Position numbers and translations under genes: made by a program. Below, piece by piece: positions 25,836 through 33,775 of a DNA stretch of 64,000 nucleotides; within the stretch, counting starts at the first letter, position 1; the number at the start of each line of letters is the position of its first letter. Source of the DNA: Methylobacterium adhaesivum (GTDB lineage: Bacteria > Pseudomonadota > Alphaproteobacteria > Rhizobiales > Beijerinckiaceae); the NCBI RefSeq assembly GCF_022179065.1, contig NZ_BPQD01000003.1, forward strand, positions 62,001 to 126,000, written 5' to 3'. Below the pieces are notes generated by a model. That model did not search any database and was not told where the DNA came from. It was given only the letters and a program-made list of their open reading frames with translations.

Positions 25836-26329
25836 TGGAACCTGGCGCCTGGAACTGGACGCCGATCGCCGTCGCGGCGGGCATCGCCCTCGTGGTGGCG
25901 GTGGCCGGCGGTGTGCTCACCACCATCGGCCCGTGGTACCAAAGCCTGCGGCGCCCCTCCTGGAAGCCGCCGGACTGGGCCTTCGGACCGATCTGGACAA
26001 CGATCTTCACCCTGGCGGCGGTCTCGGCCGTCATCGCCTGGAATGCCGATGCGCGTCCGGAGCGCCGCAGTGCACTCCTCGCGGCCTACGCGGTCAACGC
26101 CGTGCTCAACATCGCCTGGAGCGCGATCTTCTTCCGGATGCGCCGGCCGGATTGGGCGCTCGCCGAGGTCGTGCTCCTGTGGCTCTCGATCCTGGCCCTC
26201 ATCGTCGTGACCCTGCGGGTCTCCGTCCTCGCGGCTGTGCTCCTCCTGCCCTACCTCGCCTGGGTCGGGATCGCCGCCGTGCTCAACCGCGCCATCGTGC
26301 GGCTCAACGGTCCGTTCGGAGCGGGCTAG
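25835..26329 (+). CDS. tspO: TspO/MBR family tryptophan-rich sensory protein
   Basis: A 164-residue five-helix membrane protein of the TspO (CrtK) family, which binds porphyrins and in Rhodobacter influences photosynthesis gene expression. It shows the motif WYQSLRRPSWKPPDWAFGPIW after helix 1, NAVLNIAWSAIFF around helix 3-4 and PYLAWVGIAAVLNRAI in helix 5. ATG 25835 overlaps the bchP stop. Location inside a pigment operon supports a tetrapyrrole-related role. Confidence 0.93.
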   Translation: MEPGAWNWTPIAVAAGIALVVAVAGGVLTTIGPWYQSLRRPSWKPPDWAFGPIWTTIFTLAAVSAVIAWNADARPERRSALLAAYAVNAVLNIAWSAIFFRMRRPDWALAEVVLLWLSILALIVVTLRVSVLAAVLLLPYLAWVGIAAVLNRAIVRLNGPFGAG

Positions 26330-26333
26330 GGCG

Positions 26334-26684
26334 ATGGCCGCGCTCTTCGCCTCCGGGCACGTCATCGACGCCATTCTTCTCCTCGTGGCTTGCGAGGCTT
26401 GCGTGCTGATCGTCTGGGGGCGCCGGCGCATGGCCCTGCGGCCCTTGCTGTTCAATCTCGTCTCGGGGGGCGCCCTCATGCTGGCCGTGCGCGGGGCGCT
26501 GACGGCGGCGCCGTGGTGGGCCATCGCCGCATGCCTGTTCGCGGCGTTCCTCGCCCATGCCGCCGAACTCGGTCTGCGTCTGCGCAATGCCACCGGCACG
26601 TGCGCCGCCTGCGGCAAAACAACGATATCGGCGGGCGGAACAATGCCGAAAAGCGTCGCGTTCCCGACGCATGAGTTAATATAA
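26334..26684 (+). CDS. Small membrane protein at the end of the bchP-tspO operon
   Basis: An unrecognised 116-residue protein starting four bases after tspO. Three hydrophobic segments are visible (HVIDAILLLVACEACVLIVW, LLFNLVSGGALMLAVRG and WWAIAACLFAAFLAHAAELG), followed by a short tail with a Cys pair in CAACGK. Tight spacing suggests cotranscription with tspO. The tail overlaps a possible promoter for the next gene. Function unknown. Confidence 0.65.
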   Translation: MAALFASGHVIDAILLLVACEACVLIVWGRRRMALRPLLFNLVSGGALMLAVRGALTAAPWWAIAACLFAAFLAHAAELGLRLRNATGTCAACGKTTISAGGTMPKSVAFPTHELI

Positions 26685-26685
26685 T
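26680..26685 (+). promoter_or_regulatory. Possible -10 element for the cytochrome c gene
   Basis: A perfect TATAAT in an AT-rich patch 33 bases before the cytochrome start, at the very end of the preceding small gene. No convincing -35 hexamer lies 16-18 bases upstream, so this is a weak call. Confidence 0.3.
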
Positions 26686-26718
26686 TCCATATCTTGGATT
26701 GCGCGGAGATCAGGTGTG

Positions 26719-28302
26719 ATGCATCGCCTCGTCGCCATGGGCCTCGGGCCCGGCCTGTTCCTGTGTTCCGCCGTCAGTCCCGCCGGTGCCGAAGAGGCCA
26801 GGGCCGATCTGGTGAAGCGGGGCGAGTACCTCGCTACCGCCGGGGATTGCGTCGCCTGTCATACATCCCCCGGCGGCAAGCCGTTCGCCGGCAACTATGT
26901 CCTCGATACGCCCATCGGGAAGATCCGCACCCCGAACCTGACGCCCGACAAGGAGACGGGGCTCGGCAATTGGAGCGCGGACGACTTCTATCGCGCCTTC
27001 CACGACGGCATCACCAAGGACGGGTCCTATCTCTACCCGGCGTTTCCGTTCGCCTGGTACACGAAGGTGACCCGAGCGGATTCCGACGCGATCTTCGCCT
27101 ATCTGCAATCGCTGGAGCCCGTCCGCGAGGTCCGCAAGCCGTCCGAGATCCCGTTTCCCTTCAACATCCGCACCGCCCTCATCACGTGGCGCACGGCGTT
27201 CTTCACGGCGGGCGAGTTCAAACCAGACCCGGAGGCGAGCGCGGAGGTGAATCGCGGCGGCTACCTTGTCGAGGGCCTGGGCCATTGCGGCATGTGCCAC
27301 AACGCCAACAAGATCGTCGGCAACAGCGGCCTCGCGGGCAAGCTCGGCGGCGGCGTCATCGACGGCTGGTACGCGCCCAACATCACGCCCGACGACCATA
27401 CGGGCATCGGCGCCTGGACCGACGATCAGGTGGTCACCTACCTCAAGACCGGGACCGCCCCGGGGGACCGCCCCGGTGTCGCCGCCGGCCCCATGCGTCA
27501 GACCATCGAAGAATCCCTGTCCAAGATGACGGACGCCGACCTCAAGGCGATGGTCGCCTATCTGCGCACGCAGAAGGCCAAGGAGAGCTACAAGACCAAG
27601 GATCTCCAGGCCTTCAACGCGGCCGGTGCGCCGGGGGCCGGCACCTATCTCAGCTACTGCTCCTCCTGCCACAAGCCCGACGGCAAGGGCGTCGAGGGCG
27701 CGATTCCGGCGCTCGCTGGCAACACCTCGGTGCAGGCGCAGGGACCCGAGACGGTGATCCGGGTGATCCTCGGCGGCCTGGCCGCCCAGAACGGCTACGC
27801 CCCCATGCCGGCCATCGGCGTCGGCATGACCGACACGGAGGTGGCCGACGTCACCGACTATATCCGCAATGCCTGGGGCAACAGTGCTCCCGTCATCACC
27901 GAGCGCGGTGTGGTCGCGACGGCGCGGGAGAAGACCCAGACGATGCTGGCCGGCAGCGCGCCCTGCGCCGAGGTCGCCCAGCCGGAGGTCGCCAAGGCCC
28001 TCGACGAGGCCGGCGCCAACGAGGCCCTGAAGGGGCTCACCCCGGCGGACTTCATCCCGCGCCTCGATGCGCTGCTGCCCCGGATCAAGGCGGCGGCACC
28101 GGGGGCGAAGGACGACGACATCGTCAACGGCGTCACCACGGCGTTCTGCAAGGCCGGCCGCGACGATCCCGCCTATCAACCGCTCGGCTGGCACGCGGTC
28201 ATCGGCAGCTTCTCCAGCATCGCCTACAGCCAGATCAAGAACCCCGAGAAGCAGGCCGCAACGCCGGGAACGAGCCCCATGGGGACGACCAAGCCGAATT
28301 GA
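26719..28302 (+). CDS. Tri-haem cytochrome c, dehydrogenase-subunit type
   Basis: A 527-residue exported cytochrome with a signal peptide ending near AVSPAGAEE. Three CxxCH sites are seen: CVACH (about residue 49), CMCH within HCGMCHN (about 194) and CSSCH (about 315). Methionine-rich loops such as AGPMRQT and YAPMPAIGVGM may supply axial ligands. The layout matches the cytochrome c subunit of membrane-bound alcohol, gluconate or aldehyde dehydrogenases. About 120 residues follow the last haem domain, with two Cys (SAPCAEV, AFCKAG). No dehydrogenase partner adjoins it. It probably passes electrons to a quinone or oxidase; the substrate is unknown. Confidence 0.85.
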   Translation: MHRLVAMGLGPGLFLCSAVSPAGAEEARADLVKRGEYLATAGDCVACHTSPGGKPFAGNYVLDTPIGKIRTPNLTPDKETGLGNWSADDFYRAFHDGITKDGSYLYPAFPFAWYTKVTRADSDAIFAYLQSLEPVREVRKPSEIPFPFNIRTALITWRTAFFTAGEFKPDPEASAEVNRGGYLVEGLGHCGMCHNANKIVGNSGLAGKLGGGVIDGWYAPNITPDDHTGIGAWTDDQVVTYLKTGTAPGDRPGVAAGPMRQTIEESLSKMTDADLKAMVAYLRTQKAKESYKTKDLQAFNAAGAPGAGTYLSYCSSCHKPDGKGVEGAIPALAGNTSVQAQGPETVIRVILGGLAAQNGYAPMPAIGVGMTDTEVADVTDYIRNAWGNSAPVITERGVVATAREKTQTMLAGSAPCAEVAQPEVAKALDEAGANEALKGLTPADFIPRLDALLPRIKAAAPGAKDDDIVNGVTTAFCKAGRDDPAYQPLGWHAVIGSFSSIAYSQIKNPEKQAATPGTSPMGTTKPN

Positions 28303-28360
28303 GTTCGGATGGCCCATCTGCGCGACCGCGAGGAGCACGGCCGGTTGGGGCGTGCGTCGG

Positions 28361-29644
28361 TCAGCCTACGATCGGGTTTGCCAGAAGCGGCTCCGGGTCT
28401 TCGGGGCGGCGCTGAAGCACCCGCCAGATCAGGACGACCAGGCCCATCAGGGCCAGACCGGCCAGGGAGAGGGGCATGACGCCCACCGGCATCCCCTCTT
28501 CGCCGTATCGCCGATGCAGCACCTCGGTCATGGCAAGCCCCCATCCGGAGGCGAGCCAGACAAGGACGAAGAGCGCCATCCGCTCCCGCGCCGTGGTGCG
28601 CGCCAGAAGGGCGGGGCCGAGGAGGGCCAGCCCCACGCCGAGGATCGGCAGATCGTAATCATAAGCGTAGGGGCTCACCAGAAGGCTCGCCACGGCGGTG
28701 AGGCCGACCACCTGCGGCGCGGGCATCCGGCGGCGTATGGCGAGGGCGATGAGGCCGAGGGCCGCGAGGGCGACGCCGGCTTGCACGGCCAGGGCCACCG
28801 TCGCCGGCGCGCCGAGGGTCCGCACCACGGCATAGGCCGAGATCATCCGGTACAGCGGATAGAGGCCCTCCTCGAGGAAGACGCCCGCCTCAGCCACACC
28901 GTCGCGGAACGCGGCCCAGACGGAGGGACCAAGGACCAGGGTGGCGAGTCCCGCGAAGACGGCGGCGACACCGGCGGCGATGAGGGCCGTGCGCCAATCC
29001 CGGGTCATCGCCGCCTGGAGTGCGAAGCCGATGGCGAGATGCGGCTTGATCGCCATCAGGCCGAGGGGCAGGCCGGCCCGCGGATCGCGCCGCAGCAGGC
29101 ACAGGCAGGCCGCGCCGATGAGGCTGCCGGTCAGGAAGCCGTTCTGTCCGCAGACGATGGTGACCGCCAGGGCGGGAAACAGGAGCGCGAGGAGCATGCC
29201 GAGGTGAGGCTGCGCCAGCCGCCGCAGGACCATGAGATAGGCCGCCAGGGTCGCGCCGGTGAAGAGGGCATAGGCGAGGCCGCGCGGCAGGAGGGCGAAG
29301 GGCGCGACCACGAGATTGAAAACCGGCGGATAGGTCCACGGCAGGAAGGAGCCCGGCTCCCCGATGCTGCGCTGAAACGCGAGCAGCGTCGCGAAGTGAT
29401 AGGCCCGGTCGATCTCACCGCGCCAGACGAGTTGCCCCGCCAGGCGGAAGGCATCGAAATCGATGAGAGTCGCCGCGCCCTGCCCCGAGGCCGTGCCTGC
29501 GAGACCGATGGCTTTCGAGGCGAGAAGCAGGACGAGAAGGACGAAGATCGTCCAGGCGAGCAGGGGCGATGGGCTCGTTTCGCTGCGACGGTACACGGTC
29601 GCTGCCGGGTTCTTCGATCCTCCCGCCAGGGCCGTGCGCATCAT
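28361..29644 (-). CDS. GT87/DUF2029-type membrane glycosyltransferase
   Basis: A 427-residue polytopic protein with about ten membrane segments. The motif DFDAFRLAGQLVWRGEIDRAYH after helix 1 (GT-C type acidic loop), FLPWTYPPVFNLVVAPFALLP and CGQNGFLTGSLIGAACL are characteristic of the GT87 family of polyprenyl-phosphate-sugar transferases. A late loop SPYAYDYDLPILG is also typical. It would glycosylate a periplasmic acceptor; donor and acceptor are unknown. It converges on the cytochrome gene with a 58-base gap. Confidence 0.75.
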   Translation of the reverse strand: MMRTALAGGSKNPAATVYRRSETSPSPLLAWTIFVLLVLLLASKAIGLAGTASGQGAATLIDFDAFRLAGQLVWRGEIDRAYHFATLLAFQRSIGEPGSFLPWTYPPVFNLVVAPFALLPRGLAYALFTGATLAAYLMVLRRLAQPHLGMLLALLFPALAVTIVCGQNGFLTGSLIGAACLCLLRRDPRAGLPLGLMAIKPHLAIGFALQAAMTRDWRTALIAAGVAAVFAGLATLVLGPSVWAAFRDGVAEAGVFLEEGLYPLYRMISAYAVVRTLGAPATVALAVQAGVALAALGLIALAIRRRMPAPQVVGLTAVASLLVSPYAYDYDLPILGVGLALLGPALLARTTARERMALFVLVWLASGWGLAMTEVLHRRYGEEGMPVGVMPLSLAGLALMGLVVLIWRVLQRRPEDPEPLLANPIVG

Positions 29645-29760
29645 CTTCGTTCCGCCTTGGACCGGCGAGCCGAACGTCGTTCCGGTCGCACGAACCCTGG
29701 CAAGCTCCGTTTAAAAGTCCGTGAACCCGAACCGGCCCCACCCGAGCCGCGTGTCTCTCA

Positions 29761-29818
29761 CAAAACGCCCGCCACGCCGTCGCGCTTGGAGCGAGAACCG
29801 CCGTGACCGGGCGTTTTG
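29761..29818 (-). terminator. Inverted repeat after the transglutaminase-like gene
   Basis: An exact 11-base inverted repeat (CAAAACGCCCG at 29761-29771 with CGGGCGTTTTG at 29808-29818) separated by 36 bases, ending 11 bases past the stop of the leftward gene. Reading leftward, the second arm ends in GTTTTG, a short U run, so it could act as a terminator. The loop is long and the U tract short. Confidence 0.45.
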
Positions 29819-29828
29819 CGAGTTGCTC

Positions 29829-30689
29829 TCAGGCGGCGCCGGCATGCGGCGCTGGCACCTCCGTCGAGATGGCGTCCACGGTCCGCTGAGGCGGACTGCC
29901 GAGGCCGTCGGAGCGGACGATTCGGATCTGCTGGTTGACGGGCTGCATGTTGCCGTAGGGCGTCGAGAACGCGATTTCTGCGGCGTCCCGGCCGACGCCG
30001 ATGCGAACCAGCCCATCGAGATCGGCCTGGCGGGTGGCATCGAACAGCCACCAGCGCCCGTCGAGATAGGCCTCGAACACTGCATGGAAATCGCTCGGCA
30101 CGAGGCCGTGGGCGTAGCAGCTCACGAAGCGGGCGGGTATGCCCAGCGCCCGGCAGAACGCCGTGCCGATATGCGCGAAGTCGCGGCAGACGCCCGCCCG
30201 CTTGAGCAGGCTCTCGTGGGCGGTGGTCTCCCCGTCGCTGGAGCCCGGCTGATAGGCGATGTGGTCGTGAATCCAATTGCAGATGGCATTGACGCGCTGG
30301 TGCCCCTTGGGCAGGGCGCCGAATTCCGCCTGCGCGTAGGGCGTCAGGCGATCTGACGAGACGAAGCGGCTCGGCAGCAGGAACGGCAGGATGTCGAGGG
30401 GCAATTGCGCGATCGGCGTCTCGTTGATCGTCGCCGGATCGGCCCGGTGGACGGTGAGTTCCACCTCGGCGTTGTACTCCAGGGAGAACTGCCCCGTCGG
30501 CACGTTCACGCCCAGATAACGGTTCTGGAGATCCGGCGTGACGTAGATCTCACGCTTCAGATCGGGCTTGAGGACCAGGGTTTCGCTGAGGATCTCGAGG
30601 CTCCGCAGCTTGGCGACCTCGAGGTTGAAGATGAAGGTCGTATCCGACAGGACGTTGTACGACAGACTGCAGCCAAGGGTGTAGCGCAT
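29829..30689 (-). CDS. Transglutaminase-like cysteine peptidase family protein
   Basis: A 286-residue cytoplasmic protein with an N-terminal beta-rich domain (about 1-140) and a transglutaminase-core domain. The likely catalytic Cys is in KRAGVCRDFAHIG (about residue 179), the His in SDFHAVFEAYL and the Asp in WWLFDATRQADL, which is the expected order of the triad. AAGGAAGGA lies upstream of ATG 30689. Such proteins cluster with proteolytic or peptide-modifying systems in many bacteria, but no partner is seen here. Substrate unknown. Confidence 0.82.
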   Translation of the reverse strand: MRYTLGCSLSYNVLSDTTFIFNLEVAKLRSLEILSETLVLKPDLKREIYVTPDLQNRYLGVNVPTGQFSLEYNAEVELTVHRADPATINETPIAQLPLDILPFLLPSRFVSSDRLTPYAQAEFGALPKGHQRVNAICNWIHDHIAYQPGSSDGETTAHESLLKRAGVCRDFAHIGTAFCRALGIPARFVSCYAHGLVPSDFHAVFEAYLDGRWWLFDATRQADLDGLVRIGVGRDAAEIAFSTPYGNMQPVNQQIRIVRSDGLGSPPQRTVDAISTEVPAPHAGAA

Positions 30690-30729
30690 GGAAAATCCTT
30701 CCTTCGTGCCCGTGGGCTGCAAGGATTGC

Positions 30730-30768
30730 GCCCGTTCAAACGGGCGGCGTCACACGTCCCGCCGCCCG
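30730..30768 (-). terminator. Overlapping GC-rich hairpins between lutC and the transglutaminase-like gene
   Basis: Two perfect inverted repeats share bases: CGGGCGGCG/CGCCGCCCG (30741-30749 with 30760-30768) and GCCCGTT/AACGGGC (30730-30736 with 30739-30745). They cannot both form in one RNA. Placed 29-67 bases after the lutC stop, the first could end the lut transcript. No U run follows, so termination is uncertain. Confidence 0.4.
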
Positions 30769-30797
30769 CCCTCCCCGCCCTGGCACACCGGACCTCT

Positions 30798-31391
30798 TCA
30801 GGCGCGCGGCAGCAGGATCACGGTGAGCGAGCGCACGCCCTGGGCCCCGTGAATCAGCACGCCCTCGATATCCGCCGTCGCCGAGGGGCCCGTGTGCAGC
30901 ACCGCGTAGGCAGCACGCGCGAAGTCCGGGCGGCGGTAGGCCGCCTGGATATTGACTAGGATGTCGGCCGGATCGAGCAGTACCACGAGGTGCTGAGCGA
31001 GATAGGCGACGGCGTTCACCCGCAACTCGTTCTGCGTGAACAGCACGGATCCCGTCTCGGCGACGCCGAACACTGCCCGCACGATGGCTACATCGACATC
31101 GGCGAGGTCCTGCGGGCGGGCGACTTCGGCAAGGTCGCGGTTGCCTGCGATCTCCGGTACGGCGGACGCGATGACCGTGGCACCGTCCAACCGCTCGCGC
31201 ACGGCTGCGAACGGATCCGCCCCGGCGACCGGGGTGGCGATGCGGCCGCCCATGCGCTTCAGGCGCTCGCCGAACTCCGCCATGAGATCGTCGCCGACGA
31301 GGGGGGGAAACAGCGGTACCTCCGGCAGCGGATGATCGCCGGCCGGTCGGTTCTTCCGGATGCGGGCCAGGGTGTCCTCGCGCGCACTCAC
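30798..31391 (-). CDS. lutC: LutC, LUD-domain lactate utilisation protein
   Basis: A 197-residue LUD-domain protein, the third component of the LutABC system that oxidises L-lactate to pyruvate. It shows GVAETGSVLF and HLVVLLDPADILVNIQAAY, followed by LHTGPSATADIEGVLIHGAQG, the conserved C-terminal motif. ATG 31391 overlaps the lutB stop (ATGA). No iron-sulfur Cys set is present, as expected for LutC. Confidence 0.9.
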   Translation of the reverse strand: MSAREDTLARIRKNRPAGDHPLPEVPLFPPLVGDDLMAEFGERLKRMGGRIATPVAGADPFAAVRERLDGATVIASAVPEIAGNRDLAEVARPQDLADVDVAIVRAVFGVAETGSVLFTQNELRVNAVAYLAQHLVVLLDPADILVNIQAAYRRPDFARAAYAVLHTGPSATADIEGVLIHGAQGVRSLTVILLPRA

Positions 31392-32962
31392 TTCTCACCG
31401 TCCGTCGTCTTCGAGGTGGTCTTGCCCATGCGGTTCTGCTTGTACCAGCTGTGGAAACTCTGGCGCGGGGTCTCGGGCATCTCGCGCCCTTTCCCCCAGG
31501 TGTTGAGGGGATTGTAGACGGCGAAGCGCGGCAGGATCTTGAGGGCGGAATCGGCCGCCCCGATGGCGGCGCGGTAGGCGACCGGACGGCTCAGCACCTG
31601 CCCGGCCGCCTTCATCATGCCCTGCTTGAGCAGGGGGATCTGGTGTTCCTCCGCGAGCACCTTCCGCCACGCGAAGATCTGCTCGTGGATGTTGATCTTG
31701 ACCGGGCAGACGTTTGTGCACGAACCGTTCATGGTCGAGGAGAACGGCAGGGTCGAATATTTGCGCTTGTTGAAGGTCGGATCGATGATGAGCCCGATGG
31801 GCCCCGAATAGGTCGCGCCATAGGAAAGGCCGCCGGAGCGCCGATAGACCGGGCAGGTGTTCATGCAGGCGCCGCAGCGGATGCATTTGAGCGAGGTCCA
31901 AAACTCCTCCATCCCGAGGCGCTCGGAACGTCCGTTGTCGACCAGCACCATGTGCATCTCGGAGCCGGCGCGCGGCCCCCGGAAATGCGAGGTGTATTGC
32001 GTGATCGGGGAGCCCAGCGCCGAGCGCGACAGCAGGCGAATGAACACGCCGAGATGCTCGATCCGGGGGATCAGCTTCTCGATGCCGATGGAGTGGATCT
32101 GAAGCTTGGGCACGTTGCCCGAGAGGTCGGCATTGCCCTCGTTGGTGCAGGTGACGACGGTGCCGGTCTCCGCGATGGCAAAGTTGCACCCGGTCATGCC
32201 CGCATCCGCCTCGAGGATGAGGGGCCGCGTGTGCATCCGCTGGCTCTCGGCGAGGTAGTGCGCGTCGTCGTTCTCGGGATCGGTGCCCATGGTGCGGGCG
32301 AAGACCTCCGCCACGTCGAAGCGGGTCTTGTGCACCGCCGGCACCACGACGTGGCTCGGCTCCTCGTTGTCGAGCTGCTGGATACGTTCGCCGAGATCGG
32401 TCTCGATCACCTCGATGCCGGTGCCGGCCATGTAATGGCGAAATCCGCACTCCTCGGTGAGCATCGATTTCGATTTGATCAGGGTCTTGGCGCCGTGATC
32501 CTTGAGGATGCCGTGGACGATGCGGTTGTGGTCGGCCCCGTCCGCCGCCCAGTGGACGTGGACGCCGTTGGCTTTGGCGTTGGCCTCGAACTCCTCGAGG
32601 TAGCGGTCGAGGTTCGCCAGGGTGTGGGTCTTGATCCGCGAGGCGAGCTCGCGCAGCTCCTCCCATTCGGGAATGCCGAAGGCGGCCACATCGCGCTTGC
32701 CCCGCAGGTCCCACAGGCGGGCGTCGTGCGCCTTCTGGTGCAGGGGGGCGGCGAGGAAGCGCTCGGCGGCCTCGGCCTGATCGATGGGGCGATCACCGCG
32801 GATCTTCGCGCCGCGCGGCTGCGGCTCGCGGGCGGCCTTGGCGACCGAGGGCTTGACCGCCACGGGTTTCGTCGCGGCCTCGGCGTGCCGGAGGCGTCGG
32901 CCGTCCTGGCCGTGGTCGCTCTCGGGGGCCGTCTCGCGCAGACCCTGATCCTCGATGCTCAT
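31388..32962 (-). CDS. lutB: LutB, iron-sulfur lactate utilisation protein
   Basis: A 524-residue protein with a LUD-type N-terminal domain (motifs KSKSMLTEECGFRHYM and ADAGMTGCNFAIAETGTVV) and a ferredoxin-like domain with CIRCGACMNTCPVYR and CTNVCPVKINIHEQI for two 4Fe-4S clusters. The first 60 residues are charged and low in conservation, longer than usual, so an internal start is possible. It overlaps both lutA and lutC by four bases. Confidence 0.93.
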   Translation of the reverse strand: MSIEDQGLRETAPESDHGQDGRRLRHAEAATKPVAVKPSVAKAAREPQPRGAKIRGDRPIDQAEAAERFLAAPLHQKAHDARLWDLRGKRDVAAFGIPEWEELRELASRIKTHTLANLDRYLEEFEANAKANGVHVHWAADGADHNRIVHGILKDHGAKTLIKSKSMLTEECGFRHYMAGTGIEVIETDLGERIQQLDNEEPSHVVVPAVHKTRFDVAEVFARTMGTDPENDDAHYLAESQRMHTRPLILEADAGMTGCNFAIAETGTVVTCTNEGNADLSGNVPKLQIHSIGIEKLIPRIEHLGVFIRLLSRSALGSPITQYTSHFRGPRAGSEMHMVLVDNGRSERLGMEEFWTSLKCIRCGACMNTCPVYRRSGGLSYGATYSGPIGLIIDPTFNKRKYSTLPFSSTMNGSCTNVCPVKINIHEQIFAWRKVLAEEHQIPLLKQGMMKAAGQVLSRPVAYRAAIGAADSALKILPRFAVYNPLNTWGKGREMPETPRQSFHSWYKQNRMGKTTSKTTDGEK

Positions 32963-33702
32963 GCGGCGGCTCCGTTGAGGATGCGGGCGATGTGAATGAA
33001 CTTGAGCGGCGTGCCGAGGCGGGCGGCGCAGCCCTTCTGGTGCATCATGCAGGAGGAATCAGCCGAGACGACGTATTCGGCACCGGCCTGGGCATGGTCC
33101 GTGACCTTGTCGTAGCCCATCTTGGCCGAGACGGCGGGCTCGAACACCGAGAAGGTGCCGCCGAAGCCGCAGCACTCGTCGGGGCGGGACGGGGTGACGA
33201 TCTCGATGCCCTTCACCTTGCGGAGGAGGTCGAGGGGCTTGGAATAGTAGGGCTTGTTGAGTTCCGACGGCCGGGCATGGTGGATGCCGCGCAGGGCGTT
33301 GCAGTTCGAGTGGTACCCCACCTTGTGCGGGAACGCCGCCCAGGGAAATTCCTCGACCTTCAGCACGTCGTGGAGGAATTCCACGAGTTCGAAGGTCCGG
33401 GCGCGCACCGCCTTCACGTCGTCCGTCTGCGGGATGGCGGTGAGGTGCTCGCGGACTTGATGCGCGCACGAGCCCGATGGCGTGACGATGTAGTCGAACC
33501 CCGTGAAGTTCTTGACGAACAGGGCCTCGGTGGCGGCGGCCTCGGCGTGGCAGCCGGTGTTGGTCATCGGCTGGCCGCAGCAGGTCTGATCGAACGGATA
33601 ATGGACGTCGAGGCCGAAGCGTTCGAGGAGTTCGAGGGTGGCGATCCCGACCTCCGGCTCGAAGGCATCGACGTAGCACGGCACGAACAGTCCGACCCGC
33701 AT
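32959..33702 (-). CDS. lutA: LutA, cysteine-rich lactate utilisation protein
   Basis: A 247-residue protein with two CCG-type domains: DQTCCGQPMTNTGCH near residue 40 and SRPDECCGFGGTFSV near 175, the family's metal or disulfide reductase-like motifs. It begins VGLFVPCYVDAFEPEVG as usual for LutA/GlcF-like proteins. ATG 33702 follows poxB by 73 bases in the same direction, so poxB-lutABC may be one operon. Confidence 0.93.
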   Translation of the reverse strand: MRVGLFVPCYVDAFEPEVGIATLELLERFGLDVHYPFDQTCCGQPMTNTGCHAEAAATEALFVKNFTGFDYIVTPSGSCAHQVREHLTAIPQTDDVKAVRARTFELVEFLHDVLKVEEFPWAAFPHKVGYHSNCNALRGIHHARPSELNKPYYSKPLDLLRKVKGIEIVTPSRPDECCGFGGTFSVFEPAVSAKMGYDKVTDHAQAGAEYVVSADSSCMMHQKGCAARLGTPLKFIHIARILNGAAA

Positions 33703-33775
33703 GGCGTTTTTCTTCTGCTCGCGGGCGGCCTTGCGGGGCCGCCCACCCTGGAAACATTCGAAACGAGCTTCCGGT

